A stretch of 64,000 bases of DNA from Gordionus sp. m RMFG-2023 (taxonomy: Eukaryota; Nematomorpha; Gordioida; Chordodea; Parachordodidae), in assembly GCF_954871325.1 (NCBI RefSeq), contig NC_088778.1, forward strand, positions 10,487,882 to 10,551,881, in the 5' to 3' direction. This document shows, in pieces, positions 43,081 to 54,870 of the stretch (position 1 is its first letter; every line of letters starts with the position of its first letter). A program made the position numbers and the translations under genes. Below the pieces are notes generated by a model. It made no database searches. It saw only the letters and a program-made list of their open reading frames with translations, and was not told the DNA's origin.

Positions 43081-44500
43081 ACCCTTTCCCAGGATTGCGA
43101 TAGCGGATTCCATGGTATACGGCAAACCTGGTACATATCTCTGCATATATTTTGACATCCTATGCAGCTGTTAACTAGTTTTTCAACATCTTTTTCTAAT
43201 TGTTTCCACCATATATAATATCTCATAGTGGATTTCATTGATGTAATACCCGGATGTCCCATATGCTATATATGTAAAACTTTTTTGAAGTGAGTATGGT
43301 ATGATTAATCTGCCATTCCAAAACAAAATACCGTCGTCATTTTCTATTTCATCTATTCTTGTTCTAAAAGCTTCTAATTCTGGTGCATGATTTTGTATAT
43401 TTGTACCATTTATTAATATTTTTACTCTTCTTAAGATTGGATCTTTTGCTATTTCTTCTCTAAGTTCTTTTCTAGATGGAGTTAATGTGTCATAAGTAAA
43501 ATTTATTATAAACATTACTGTTTTATTTTCACTTGTTATTCTATCAACATTTTTCATTGGATTTCGCGATAAAGCATCTGCAATTATATTAGTAGCACAA
43601 TTCTTTTTCATAATATCATACGGATAATTTATAAGCCCAACGCAATAATCTTTGATTTCTTAATGAGCTTAAATCTCTCTTATTGCGATATATCTTTATT
43701 AAAGGTTGTGGTCTGTTCGTATTTTAAACTTTCGTCCATACAAATAGTTATGAAATTTTCTACGCCGTTTATTATTGCTTTACTTCTTTGTCTATTGTAG
43801 AATAATTCTTTTCAGCGTCTTGTAAATTTCTTGAGGTGTAAGCTATTGAAAATTCGTTTCCGTTATCATATTTTTGCAGGAGTACAGTTTCAAATCCTTA
43901 ATTAGATGCATCTGTTTGTTATTTATATAGTATTTTGTTCTGTTACTATTCCTTTTGCTCTTTCAAATAATGTATCATCTTTTTTAGTCAAATTCCATTT
44001 AACATTTTTACTAGTTTTATTATGTAATTCCGCTATAGTTCCATGTAAGTTTGGTATGAACCGTGTATGATAGTTTAATATACCTAAAAATGATTTTATG
44101 TCATGTCTGACTTTTGGAGTTGGATATTTTTGTATTGCTATTATTTTCGTTTTATTTGGATGTATTCCATTTTCATCTATTATGTATCCTAAATATGATA
44201 TTTTTTCTTTCATAAAATTCATTTTGCTTGTTTTGACTTTTAATCCCGATGTTGTAATTTTTTGAGGACTTGTTTTATATTCATTATATGTTTTGTATCA
44301 TTTTTTTCTGTTATTATAACATCTTCTAAATAAACTGCTGTATATTTTCAGCTAGTAAATCGTCCATATATCGTTGAAATATTATTAGTGCTGTAGCCAT
44401 ACTAAAAGGGTAGTATCCATTTAGTGTTATAAATGTTAATAATTCTTGCGATTCTTCGTCAATACTCATTTGTAGATATGCATCTTTAAGATCTAATGTT
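43081..44500 (-). pseudogene. Gyp3 pol, distal part (RT end, RNase H, integrase N-terminus)
   Basis: From 44500 downward, reverse transcriptase blocks follow (a palm region near 44400, then YLGYIIDENGIHPNKTK at about 44196 and FLGILNYHTRF at about 44085). RNase H is badly decayed (43640-43930). The integrase zinc-binding part begins near 43262 with HPGITS...YIWWKQLEKDVEKLV...CIGCQNIC, but stops at 43081 before the catalytic core. Several stops and frameshifts are present. Confidence 0.7.
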
Positions 44501-44505
44501 TTATA

Positions 44506-44513
44506 CTTATTTC
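44506..44513. repeat. Target-site duplication of hAT8
   Basis: cttatttc, exactly repeated at 47380-47387, flanking CAGGGAT(G/T)CGAAC termini. Confidence 0.88.
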
Positions 44514-47379
44514 CAGGGATGCGAACCCGACAAAATTTTTGCCCGGGTTCGGTTCAGGTTCGGTTCGGGGTATAAAAAAAAAGGTGGGTTCGGTTCGGGT
44601 TCGGTTCAGGGAAATATTTTTGAACCCAGGTTTGGTTCGGGTTCGGTTCGGGTTCAAGAATTTTTGAGTTGATAAAAAAACTAGACATAAATTTGATATA
44701 AAAAATAAATTTTTTATTTTATTTATAGGCAAATATAGTTAAAAATACAAAGCATATAGTCATGTATCAATTTTAAAAATTTTATTTAGACGTTTTAGCA
44801 TAATATCTTCCAAGAGTTGTTCACTCATCCTCGATCTATGTGGTGAAAGAATGAATTTCAAATGTGAAAAAGATCTTTCAACGCTAACCTATGTTAAATG
44901 TATTTATATGTGAAAATATGAAAAATTAACTTGGGTTGCAGGAACAGCAAATAAGATTTTAGATAAAATATATAATTCAGGGTGTTCCAGCTTAGCAGAC
45001 TCCCAAAAATGCAAAATATTTTCCTTCTTATCTAATCTTTTATAATCGCTAAATCCAGTAATTATTGTTCCAATACTTTTCTCAGCAATCGTTGGCCCTC
45101 TTTTAAGTATTTTCTCCTGCCTTTCTGTAAGTTGTATCAATTTCTCTAAATCATCTTCTTGTTCAATAACTTCATCGGAACTAATATCATCAGATAAAAT
45201 CGGCGTTGTTAAGCTTTTAATTCGTCTCCATAAATTGACAAGATGTTTTTTCGCACAAATCTTATCATCATCACTAAGTAATACCTGTAATATTTAAGGA
45301 TTTATATTGTTTATATTTAAATATTTCATAAAATAACAATTTTAATATAAATCTAAAATAATTAATTTACTAAGCTTTTAATTAACCTTGTATCTTGGGT
45401 CCAGGTATATGGCAGCTAAGAGAATTTCGTTCTTTATAAACCTTTCTTCTCTGTTCTTAAGACAAGAATATAGTAATTGAGCAAAATGGTTTGGATTTTT
45501 TTCCAGTTCGATGCAGCATCTTAACCATGCTGCATAAAAATCTGTCAGTGTTAAATGTTCAGATTGGAATTGTTTGGTTGCGATTTTTAGCGGTTTTAAA
45601 ATTTCAACAATCGTTATTATCTCTTTCCAATCTTCAGTCAATAAATAACCAGATTGCTCTGTAAAAAAATCTTCGATATTGGGTTTTAGTAAAATCAGCC
45701 TTTCTAACATATCATGGGTTGAATGCCATCTGTGGCAATCTAACACAGGCTTAGGGAGTTTCATATTTTTTAATAACTTTTGGTAAGTGGGATGTCTTAA
45801 TTTTAAATTTAGGCTCCTAGCTTTTGCAATGGTTTCCACAATAGGTGATAATTTTATAGCATCTTGAAGTGCCAGCTGAAGTGTGTGAGCTGCACACCGT
45901 ACACTATAAATCGGATAGGATATAATAGTTGATAAAAAAGTATTTTGTATATCATCAATATCATATTTATATACATTTACATCCATATTTTCCTCATCTG
46001 CTGATTCACTCCTTATATCATAATCAGTTTCAGGTTGCAGGAGCTTTATAGCTTTTAAAAAATTACAACCATTATCAGAAGTAATTGTGTATATTTGTTG
46101 AATATTAATTTTAAATTTTAGTAAAGTTTTTAATATATTCTCTTTTATATATTCTCCTGTACATCTCTCTTTCAGCTCTACAATTCCAAGAGTCCTCAAA
46201 TTTATAATGGACTTTGATATAAATTGAATATTTACACCAAGAATTGACCTATCTAGTCGTTGAACTGCATCAACTTTTAAACTTATTAATTTTCCTTCTA
46301 CCTCTCTCGATATTTTGTCTCTAATTGATTGGGCTGTTTTATTAATAGTTCTGGATAAATTTTCTTTGTTTATAACTAAATTGAGCCCAGATAGGAGTGG
46401 ATTTATAATTCTTTGAAATCCCGAATATTCAATAATTGATAAAGGCCGGCCATTTACAGTAACAAGTTTTAGTATAGAACTCATCAAATCATTAGATGAT
46501 ATATTTATACTTATATGCTTTTTTGGAAAAAAGGTTTCTATATTAATTTTATGTTTTTTTGTCAATAACAATTCCTGATATTTGGTTTTTTCATTTAAAT
46601 AATGAAAATATTCATTGTTGTGATTTTTTCCAGGTGTCTTTCTAAATTTGACAAGTGATTACCAGACATTTTTACTTTGCAATATGAACATATTGATTTT
46701 TTTTCTATTGTATTAAGGGTAAAATGCTTATCAAATATGACTTTATCTTTAATCTTAAATCTATAAAAAGAGAACAATTTTTTTAAATAGCAATGATTTC
46801 AGAATTAAAAAAGAGATATTTATAAATTTAATTTCATTTATAATATGCACTTCATTAATATCTTGTAAAAATTAAACTGAACCAAAAATAAATGATTAGC
46901 ATATATAAATTTTAAAATCATTTTAATAAGTTCACAAAAACTGCCCTACATTTAACAATTTTTAAGTTAGATGTTTAGAATTTTTTAAATTAACAATATA
47001 ATAATTTTTACTTTGATTTGTTAACCATTTTCTTCTAATTAATAATCTTTAAGAATAATAAGATAAAAATTTAAAATTAAATGGCGTAAATTAATTCAAT
47101 TGTTTAAAATTTTTTAACACTCCAATAGGAATCGAGTATAAATTTAAAAATGGCATAAATGAATTAAGTTGTTTAAAATTTATTAAGACTTCATTTAATT
47201 GGAAATTTGATTTTAAATAATACACTGAACCCGATTGAACCCGGGTTCAAATAAATTCTTGGGTTCGGTTCGGGGTTTTGAAAATTTTATAAATGGGGTT
47301 CAGGTTCGGTTCGGGTTCAGAGTTTTTTTCTAAAAACCCGGGTTCACTTCTCCGGGTTCGGGTTCGGTTCGAATCCCTG
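44514..47379 (-). mobile_element. hAT transposon hAT8
   Basis: Inverted ends CAGGGATGCGAACC and CAGGGATTCGAACC (complement), with an exact 8-bp duplication cttatttc. Both ends carry many GGTTCGGTTC/GGGTTC repeats (44540-44660 and 47222-47370), GC-rich islands that look like subterminal transposase-binding sites. It has inserted in the reverse transcriptase gene of Gyp3. The minus-strand transposase occupies the middle. Length is 2,866 bp. Confidence 0.92.
44764..46777 (-). CDS. hAT8 transposase, BED finger type, multi-exon
   Basis: The first exon (to 46777) has a BED finger half with CSYCKVKM, then HLSNLERHL. The main exon (46571 to about 45378) reads LKVDAVQRLDRSILGVNIQF, then TITSDNGCNFLKA (catalytic Asp), CAAHTLQLALQDA and WHSTHDMLERL, the usual hAT order, and ends KNEILLAAIYLDPRYK. 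A C-terminal exon (45140-44931) is joined by a 42-base intron (44889-44930, GTTAAT...CATAG) to the final VSVERSFSHLKFILSPHRSRM dimerisation block. The conserved first Asp lies in a diverged context. Few disruptions are visible, so it may be functional or recently lost. Confidence 0.8.
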
Positions 47380-47387
47380 CTTATTTC

Positions 47388-48100
47388 CATTAGCAATCTT
47401 TCCCATCATTTCTTCAAACGTTGGTAGAATGTTATAGTCTTTTAGTAGAAATTTATTTAATATTACTTTGAAATCACCACATAATCGTAGTTAATCTGAA
47501 GTTTTACGTACCACTACCATTGGAGTACTCCAAATTACTCTTGTTGTTGATGGATCTATTTTCTTTATTATGTTATTTTCTTCCAAACGTTGCAGTTAAT
47601 TTTCAATTTCTACTTTTAACGGTATAGTTATTGGTTTTGTATTTTCTTCCAATTGTAGTTTTACTGGTTCGACATTTTTTATTAATCCTAATTTATTATT
47701 AAACACCGTAGCGAATTCTTTATATAGTTTTTCAATATTCAAGTTTCTATGATCATCATTATTATATCTATTGCTGCATATTAACTTTTACCTTTGGTAA
47801 CGATAGATCAAATTCTATACTCCATGGAAATCCAAATAGCTCTGCATCATTTGTTATTGTAACTAATAACGGAAGCAATTTTATTTTATCATCTAATTGA
47901 ACTTTTGCATAAGCTTCGCCCATAATTTTTATATTGTTTCCATATGTAGTTGGAGCTCTAGCCATTCTAAGTTTTGGCCTCCCAATTTTATTCTATGTTG
48001 CATTAATGATGGTTACTGCTGAACCTGTATCATATTCCATTTTAATTTCGTGATTGTTTATTAATACCGAAATTGTTGGGTGCTGTCCATATTTGTAGAT
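47388..48100 (-). pseudogene. Gyp3 protease and start of reverse transcriptase
   Basis: EYDTGSAVTIINA (complement of about 48004-48040) is the protease active site with Asp-Thr-Gly intact. 47965-47768 follows as a polar spacer (GFPWSIEFDL). Then 47640-47400 encodes the start of the reverse transcriptase (STPMVVVRKTSD, RLCGDFKV), with stops. The frame is cut at 47387 by hAT8. Confidence 0.65.
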
Positions 48101-48149
48101 TTCTTATCGAGAAATCTGAATCCTCAGCGTTACTATTGTAATTAGAACC

Positions 48150-49000
48150 GTACACTTTTCCTTTAGTTTTATAACACACTGCAAAGTGGTTTATTTTTTT
48201 ACATTTGCTGCAAGTTTTTCCGTACGCTGGGAAATTCTGAATAAAAACGATTACAAAAATAGCATGGTTTTCTTGTATTATTATTTTTTGTGTGGTAGTT
48301 ATTATAACCTTGAACTGGTTCTCTTTTTACGTATGTTTTATTATCATTTTGATAGTGCCGATTATCATTATACTGTCAATTATTAATTACTATCATTTTG
48401 ATTTAATCGTTTATTATTATCATTATGTTTAGTCGTCTCTTTGATTTTATAAACCATTTTAGTAGTATTATTTATTTCTAGCTAAAGTCATTTATATAAC
48501 CTTGTTTAACCTTAACGGTTGGTCTTCGTCTCTAATATCTGGGTATCTTAAACTTAGTTCTTTATCTAGTTGTGACATCTTTAATCCAGCGATTAATTGA
48601 TCACGAATTCGTAATTTTATATTATCTTCAAATTCGCATCTACGGGCTAATTCCTTTATGTTTTTTAAATAACTCAATACGGATTCTGTTGGTCCGCGAC
48701 TTAATCTAATGAAATCAATTTTTGAATGCCAAAACAGTTCTTTCATCTTTAAAAAGTTGTTTTGCAATTTTGTATAAATCTGCCCATACCATATCATCAA
48801 TTTTTCTTGGAAATAGTAAATTTTTTTCTATCAGTTATTATATTTATTCCTCCATATGCTATGAATATTTTTTTCAAAGTTATGCCTGTTTGAGGGATAT
48901 TCTTTACATTCAAAATATATTTAATATAATCCAAATGATCATCTGGAGAAGTTTCCTCTTTACAAAATTCGTTTAATATAATCTTTGAAATATCACCCAT
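48150..49000 (-). pseudogene. Gyp3 gag
   Basis: Starting at 49000 (MGDISKIILNEF), the Gag reads LDYIKYILNVKNIPQTG, then after a frame change SKIDFIRLSRGPTESVLSYLKNIKELARRCEF (48720-48600), the capsid C-terminal type helices of gypsy Gag. An Asn/Tyr/Arg-rich segment (48290-48450) and a broken Cys-rich knuckle (near 48270-48180) follow. Frameshifts near 48800 and later stops make it inactive. A second copy of this gag region lies at 63727-64000. Confidence 0.7.
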
Positions 49001-49063
49001 AATTTCTAAGAATATACAATTTTATTTAACTTAACCGAATACCGCATTTTTATTTCGTCGCCA

Positions 49064-49748
49064 ATTTTATAGTCAAAACAATTGTTATCTTTTATTTCAA
49101 TTCTTGTCTATATATATATATACTATTTTATAATTATTACTTCTATAAGTATTCAATTGGATTGACCTTTTAAATATAAATACGTTATATTATTTTATTA
49201 CAAATATGTTATTCAAATTAATATAACAATCAGGCATAGTGTAATACAAAGTAGATCTTGAAAACAATTTCTATATTGGATAAAACATAAATATATATTA
49301 CATTTTGCACTTTTGTACAGTATGTTATTATGCATAACTTGCATCTTTGCCTCGTTTCGCAGGAATACGGCCAATAACCTATGTTTTCCTTGTCATATCT
49401 GATATTAGATATAGGCTCCATTATAGGGGAACTTTTTTTTTAATTATCGGTTCATTCAAATGTCTCCCAGCTTTTCTTTTACTAATTTTCCCTGCCGATA
49501 ACAATGCGTTAACAAAAGTTTCAAAAATTTATTCTCTTTTTTTCAGGCATATTAGCTGCCGATACTAAAGCCACGAATTCACCACACACATATCAATGAA
49601 ATGAAAAATGATTCTTAAGTAAAACCTTTTCCCTTTAATATCTACTCGATAGCACTCAACTAGCATATCATGTAAATCGTCCTCCCATACCTTCATAAAC
49701 ATCATTTAAAATCAATATTTATAATTTTATAAAATTATTCATTTTTAG
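49064..49748. other. End of intron 5, possible Gyp3 LTR and unassigned DNA
   Basis: AT-rich sequence with somewhat higher GC at 49350-49700. It may include the Gyp3 5' LTR directly after 49063, but no second LTR copy was found for comparison. The intron ends with TTTTTAG at 49748. Confidence 0.4.
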
Positions 49749-50005
49749 GCTAAAATATTAGAAGAATTAGATGAAGATTTTGGGATAGACCAATTAGTTG
49801 AATCAAATCTGCCTAATTTCAAACGGAAACACGAAAATTGGGACAAAGTATTTATTTAAAAAATATATTTATTTACATATCTATTGAAACTTTTTGTTTA
49901 AAATTCAGGAATATTCAGCCAAGTATCTAAAAGGGATAAAAGTTGATCATTCTTTAGATGCATTCCAGGAAGGAGAAACTATAATTATGACCCTAGCCGA
50001 TAAAG
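49749..50005 (+). CDS. SART1: SART1 exons 6-7
   Basis: Exon 6 (49749-49847, 33 codons, phase 0) encodes AKILEELDEDFGIDQLVESN, matching the conserved coiled stretch after the exon 5 motif in animal SART1. A 61-base intron (49848-49908) leads to exon 7 (49909-50005): YSAKYLKGIKVDHSLDAF then EGETIIMTLADK, one of the most conserved parts of the family. The exon 7 donor is GTTTAT, weaker than the GTAAA/GTAAG donors of the first four introns. The next exon is 13,041 bases away, beyond hAT9. Confidence 0.93.
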
Positions 50006-50107
50006 GTTTATTCTGATATTTTCATTAATAACTTTTGAAAATACTTCTCAATTATTCAAATGCTTAAGAAAGTAATGAGTTTTACTAAATTTATATGGAC
50101 GTTTTAG

Positions 50108-50115
50108 GGCATGAC
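50108..50115. repeat. Target-site duplication of hAT9 (left)
   Basis: ggcatgac, exactly repeated at 62754-62761, flanking the perfect TAGTGTTGCGTAATCGG inverted termini. Confidence 0.92.
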
Positions 50116-50132
50116 TAGTGTTGCGTAATCGG

Positions 50133-50385
50133 CTAATTTTAGCCGACTAAAAACGGCTTAGCCGAGATTTTAGGTGGAAAAATCGGCTAAGCCTAATTAG
50201 GTATAGCCTAAAAATCGGCTAAGCCTAAAAATCGGCTAAACCTAATTAGGCTAAGCCTAAAAATCGGCTAAACCTAATTAGGCTAAGCCTAAAAATGGCT
50301 AAGCCTAAAAATCGGCTAAGCCTAAAAATTGGCTAAGCCTAAAAATGGGCTAAGCCTAAAAATTGGCTAAAATAAATTAGTCAAA
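50133..50385 (+). repeat. Left subterminal repeats of hAT9
   Basis: About a dozen copies of (C)GGCTAA(G/A)CCTAAAAAT, with the right counterpart at 62575-62735 in inverted orientation. The hexamers GGCTAA and TTAGCC alternate, so single-stranded DNA could fold locally. Likely transposase-binding sites. Confidence 0.85.
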
Positions 50386-50834
50386 ATTGTGCATCGATGC
50401 TTAGCATTAATTATTATTTATTTATTTTAGTAAAATAATTTATTTTATTTATATTTATATTTAATGTAAATATTTTATTATTATCAACAAATAAACATGA
50501 TATGATTTAATATTTTTTATTTATATTATTATATTTTGAAATGAAAATAAATTTATTTATTTGATGTTTTTTTAATAAAAAAAATAATATGCTGCTATAT
50601 TGTAAAAATGTAATATTCTTTATAGTATAATTTATTAGTGATTTTCACAACCTTCTTTGTAAATACATCTTTTATTGAGGAATTATATTGTAAATTTTAT
50701 TAGATAAATAAACAATCTTTTAGGTGAAATCATTTATCTATTTTTTAAAATTATCTATTTATTATTAAATGAGGTGGATTTTATGAAACTTTTTTGATGT
50801 TATTTTATATGATGTTTTTAAGGATAATATTTTA

Positions 50835-51850
50835 ATGTGACAATTGTCATAATCGTTCTTATATAAGTTTTTTGAATTTTTTTGACGAAAATTTGTTAAA
50901 ATAAGTATTAATAACATGTGTAAATATAAATTTAGTAAAGATGTACCATAGAAAAGTGACAATTGTCATAATCGTTATTTTTAAAGTTTTTTGAATTTTT
51001 TTGACGAAAATATGTTAAAATAAGTATTAATAACATGTGTAAATATAAATTTAGTGAAGATGTACCATAGAAAAGTGACAATTGTCATAATCGTTATTTT
51101 TAAAGTTTTTTGAATTTTTTGACGAAAATATGTTAAAATAAGTATTAATAACATGTGTAAATATAAATTTAGTGAAGATGTACCAATGAAAACTGACAAT
51201 TGTCATAATCGCTATTTTTAAAGTTTTTGGAATTTTTTTGACGAAAATATGTTAAAATAAGTATTAATAACATGTGTAAATATAAATTTAGTGAAGATGT
51301 ACCAATGAAAAGTGACATTTGTCATAATCGTTAATTTTAAAGTTTTTTGAATTTTTTTGAAGAAAATATGTTAAAATAAGTATTAATAACATGTGTAAAT
51401 ATAAATTTAGTGAAGATGTACCAATGAAAAGTGACATTTGTCATAATTGTTATTTTTAAAGTTTTTTGAATTTTTTTGAAGAAAATATGTTAAAATAAAT
51501 ATTAAAAACATGTTTAAATAAAAATTTAGTGAAGATGTACCATAGAAAAGTGACAATTGTCATAATCGTTATTTTTAGTTTTTTGAATTTTTTTGACGAA
51601 AATATGTTAAAATAAGTATTAATAAGATGTGTAAATATAAATTTAGTGAAGATGTACCAATGAAAAGTGACAATTGTCATAATCGTTATTTTTAAAGTTT
51701 TTTGAATATTACTGACAAAGATATTTTAAAATAAGTATTGATAACATGTTTAAATAAAAATTTAGTGAAGATGTACTCTAGATAAGCGACAATTGTCATA
51801 ATTGTTATTTTTAAAGTTTTTTGATTTTTTTTGACGAAAATAGTTAACTT
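50835..51850 (+). repeat. About nine tandem repeats of 118 bp (left arm of hAT9)
   Basis: Units start near 50838, 50957, 51076, 51196, 51315, 51433, 51552, 51668 and 51788. Each begins with the palindrome GACAATTGTC (two have GACATTTGTC) and contains TTTTTGAATTTTTTTGACG and TAGTGAAGATGTACC. About five more units lie at 56730-57235 in the same orientation. Confidence 0.9.
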
Positions 51851-52162
51851 GCATCGATATTGATTTTAAAATAGAAAAAAAAGTTTACCCAAATTTTAAA
51901 CAAGATTGTCTGGTGAAAATTGGTAAAAAAATAATCTATATATATAATAGCCATATTCAAGAAATGAACGTTTTCGTATCTTGGTAATGTTAATTTTTTT
52001 TGTATCAACTTTCATATCTTCATAACGTTAATTTTTTCACTTTCCTATCTCATAATGTTAAAATATTTTTTTTCCATCAACTTTCCTATCATCTTAATGT
52101 TAAATAAATCGAGGGCTATTATTATCTCGCTAATGTTAAAACTTTTTTTAAAAATTTTTTTA

Positions 52163-52235
52163 TGGCAAAATAGAGATTCGAACTCGCGACCTATCGTTCG
52201 GAAGGCAAACGTTCTTACCATTGAGCCCCCCCCTT
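52163..52235 (-). repeat. tRNA-like module, outer copy in Hel1
   Basis: On the minus strand, 73 bases start in a G run, contain GCTCAATGGTAAGAACG (A-box-like) and GAGTTCGAATC (B-box-like), and end in CCA. A five-pair anticodon-type stem (CGTTT/GAACG) closes a seven-base loop. Acceptor pairing is poor. The same module is at 62111-62183 in Hel2. Confidence 0.65.
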
Positions 52236-52384
52236 CAATATTATATTTTGATATATTTGTGTATATATATGAAGCTTTATATACTTTGCGCATGCGCCTA
52301 ATTTTGACGTAATTTTTGAATTTCTCACCAATATATTTTTACCGTTTTTCAATTAATTATACCGCCAACAATATTGGAATCTCT

Positions 52385-53418
52385 TGAAATGACATTAGCT
52401 ACCCATTTTTAACATGCTTCCTTCATTATTGATTAAAATTTCATAAAAGTAATTATTAAAATTTAGATCTTATAACTATTCTTTAAATTATATTTAGCTA
52501 TTTGACAAACAAAAATAAATCTCACAATACACCCTGACATTAGCTACCCATTTTTATCATGCTTCCTTCATTCTTGATTAAAATTTCATAAAAGTAATTA
52601 TTAAAATTTAGATCTTATAACTATTCTTTAAATTATATTTAGCTATTTGACAAACAAAAATAAATCTCACAATACACCCCAAACAATATTGGAATCTCTT
52701 AAAATGACATTAGCTACCCATTTTTATCATGCTTCCTTCATTATTGATTAAAATTTCATAAAAGTAATTATTAAAATTTAGATCTTATAACTATTCTTTA
52801 AATTATATTTAGCTATTTGACAAACAAAAATAAATCTCACAATACACCCTGACATTAGCTACCCATTTTTATCATGCTTCCTTCATTCTTGATTAAAATT
52901 TCATAAAAGTAATTATTAAAATTTAGATCTTATAACTATTCTTTAAATTATATTTAGCTATTTGACAAACAAAAATAAATCTCACAATACACCCCAAACA
53001 ATATTGGAATCTCTTAAAATGACATTAGCTACCCATTTTTATCATGCTTCCTTCATTATTGATTAAAATTTCATAAAAGTAATTATTAAAATTTAGATCT
53101 TATAACTATTCTTTAAATTATATTTAGCTATTTGACAAACAAAAATAAATCTCACAATACACCCTGACATTAGCTACCCATTTTTATCATGCTTCCTTCA
53201 TTCTTGATTAAAATTTCATAAAAGTAATTATTAAAATTTAGATCTTATAACTATTCTTTAAATTATATTTAGCTATTTGACAAACAAAAATAAATCTCAC
53301 AATACACCCCAAACAATATTGGAATCTCTTAAAATGACATTAGCTACCCATTTTTATCATGCTTCCTTCATTCTTGATTAAAATTTCATAAAAGTAATTA
53401 TTAAAATTTAGATCTTAT
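52385..53418 (+). repeat. Dimeric satellite in Hel1
   Basis: About seven units of 149-167 bases begin GACATTAGCTACCCA. Short and long units alternate. The long form adds CAAACAATATTGGAATCTC before the next start, so the repeating period is about 317 bases. The last unit stops within GATCTTAT and joins GATCAGGCC. The matching array in Hel2 (60380-61975) has about four more units. Confidence 0.9.
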
Positions 53419-54500
53419 GATCAGGCCGAGCCCAGGCCTGCAATAAAATTTGTTTTAGTTCAATGTCTGACTCATAGTTAATAATAAAAAAATTCCCAAG
53501 CCCAGCCCCATAATTCATTTAAAAATACAATCAGAATATGAAAGTCGCATAGGCCTTGGTTTTTTGATAAGGCCTGGCCATGTCTGCGAAAAAAAATTTC
53601 CCGGCCAATGTTATCTCTATTTTAAATTTTACTTAATATGATATCTATCACAATTTTAAATTTTATTTTAAAATCTAAATATAAAATTTAATTTAAGACA
53701 TTGTTATTAAATTACAATAGAAATAAATGGAATATAAAATTAAATTTAAGAAATTGTTATTAAATTACAATAAAAAATAAATGAAAATTATATAAAAGTT
53801 GCATTGGACTTGGTTTTTTGATCAGGCCTGGCTATGTCTGCAAAAAAAATATCAGGCCAATGTCTATATCCCATATTTAAAATTAAAAAATTTTCAAGAA
53901 TCTCTATTTTAAATTTTACCCAGATATTTCTAATACCCATAATGCTCGCGGGTTACATTGCAACAATTTTACCTCTTTTTCTCTTAAATTTTAATATTTT
54001 TATAAAATATATTAATAAAGCATATTTCTTATCATATACACCTAACTAATTAGTAATTACCCACAATAGAAATAAAAGGAATATTAAAATTAAATTTAAG
54101 ACATTGTTATTAAATCAAAATAAAAAAAATGAAAATTTTATGAAAGTTGCATGGGACTTGGTTTTTTGATCAGGCCTGGCTATGTTTGTAAAAAAAAATT
54201 TTCAGACCAATATCTATATCCCATATTTAAAATTAAATTTTCAAGGATCTCTATATTAAATTTTAGCCAATATGATTTCTGTCACAATTTAAATTTTGAT
54301 ATTTCTAATACCCTTAATGTTCACGTGTTACATTGTAACAATTTTACCTCTTTTTCTCCTAAATTTTAATATTTTTATAAAATATATTAATAAAGCATAT
54401 TTAGTATCATATACACCTAACTTAATAATTACCCATCAACCCGTCATTCTAATTAAATTAAGTTAATTTTATAAAAAAAAGTTTCATATATATACAAATA
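53419..54500 (+). repeat. GGCCTGG-type internal repeats of Hel1
   Basis: Four copies (near 53420, 53546, 53808, 54154) of TTGGTTTTTTGATCAGGCC followed by TGTCTGCAAAAAAA and a stretch about TATATCCCATATTTAAAATT. A related copy occurs at 5391-5460 in Hel0. Open frames crossing these repeats have no recognisable domain and I do not call them genes. Confidence 0.7.
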
Positions 54501-54520
54501 TATCAAAATATAATATTGAA

Positions 54521-54592
54521 GGGGGGGGGGCTTAATGGAAAAAAGTTTGTCTTCCGAACGATAGGTTGCGAGTTCGAATCCCAGTGTTGCCA
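54521..54592 (+). repeat. tRNA-like module, inner copy in Hel1
   Basis: 72 bases: G run, GCTTAATGG, TTCCGAACGATAGG, GAGTTCGAATCCC and a final CCA. It is a diverged sibling of the outer module in the opposite orientation, and is present at 59211-59282 in Hel2. Not likely a working tRNA, because the acceptor arms do not pair. Confidence 0.65.
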
Positions 54593-54870
54593 TAAAAAAT
54601 TTTTTACATTAACGAGATAATAATAGCTCTCAATTTATTTAACATTAAGATGATTGATAGGAAAGGTGATAGAAAAAAGATATTTTAACATTAGGAGATA
54701 GGAAAGTGAAAAAATTAACGTTAAGATGATAGGAAAGTTGATAGAAAAAAAATTAACATTACCAAGATACGAAAACGTTCATTTCTAGATTTAGGAATTT
54801 TTTTGTGTTACCAGTTATTTGAAAATAATATTTAATTTTTATTCTTTGTAACGTTAATAAATAGAATACT

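Larger units (their letters stand above)
43081..49063 (-). mobile_element. Ty3/gypsy-type retrotransposon Gyp3 in SART1 intron 5, split by hAT8
   Basis: Minus-strand gag, protease, reverse transcriptase, RNase H and an integrase fragment lie in the standard order from 49000 to 43081. hAT8 interrupts the reverse transcriptase at 44514-47379. TGGCGACGAAATA (complement of 49051-49063) could be the primer-binding site, which would put the 5' LTR at 49064 upward. I could not define the LTRs, and the integrase breaks off at 43081. It is antisense to SART1. Confidence 0.75.

Noticed and set aside
51456-51680. Open frames with FLWYIFTKFIFTHV repeats
   Set aside because: They are translations of the 118-bp tandem repeats of hAT9. 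The repetition is in the DNA, with no sign of coding selection.
52163-52235. A functional tRNA gene
   Set aside because: The A-box and B-box-like parts and CCA are present, but the acceptor stem does not pair (G run against ATTTTG), base 33 of the loop is not T, and the module is repeated inside Helitrons.
53834-54369. Two plus-strand frames of about 70 codons, and their twins at 59434-59969
   Set aside because: They cross the GGCCTGG-type repeats of the Helitrons, contain no known domain, and begin and end at arbitrary places relative to the repeats.
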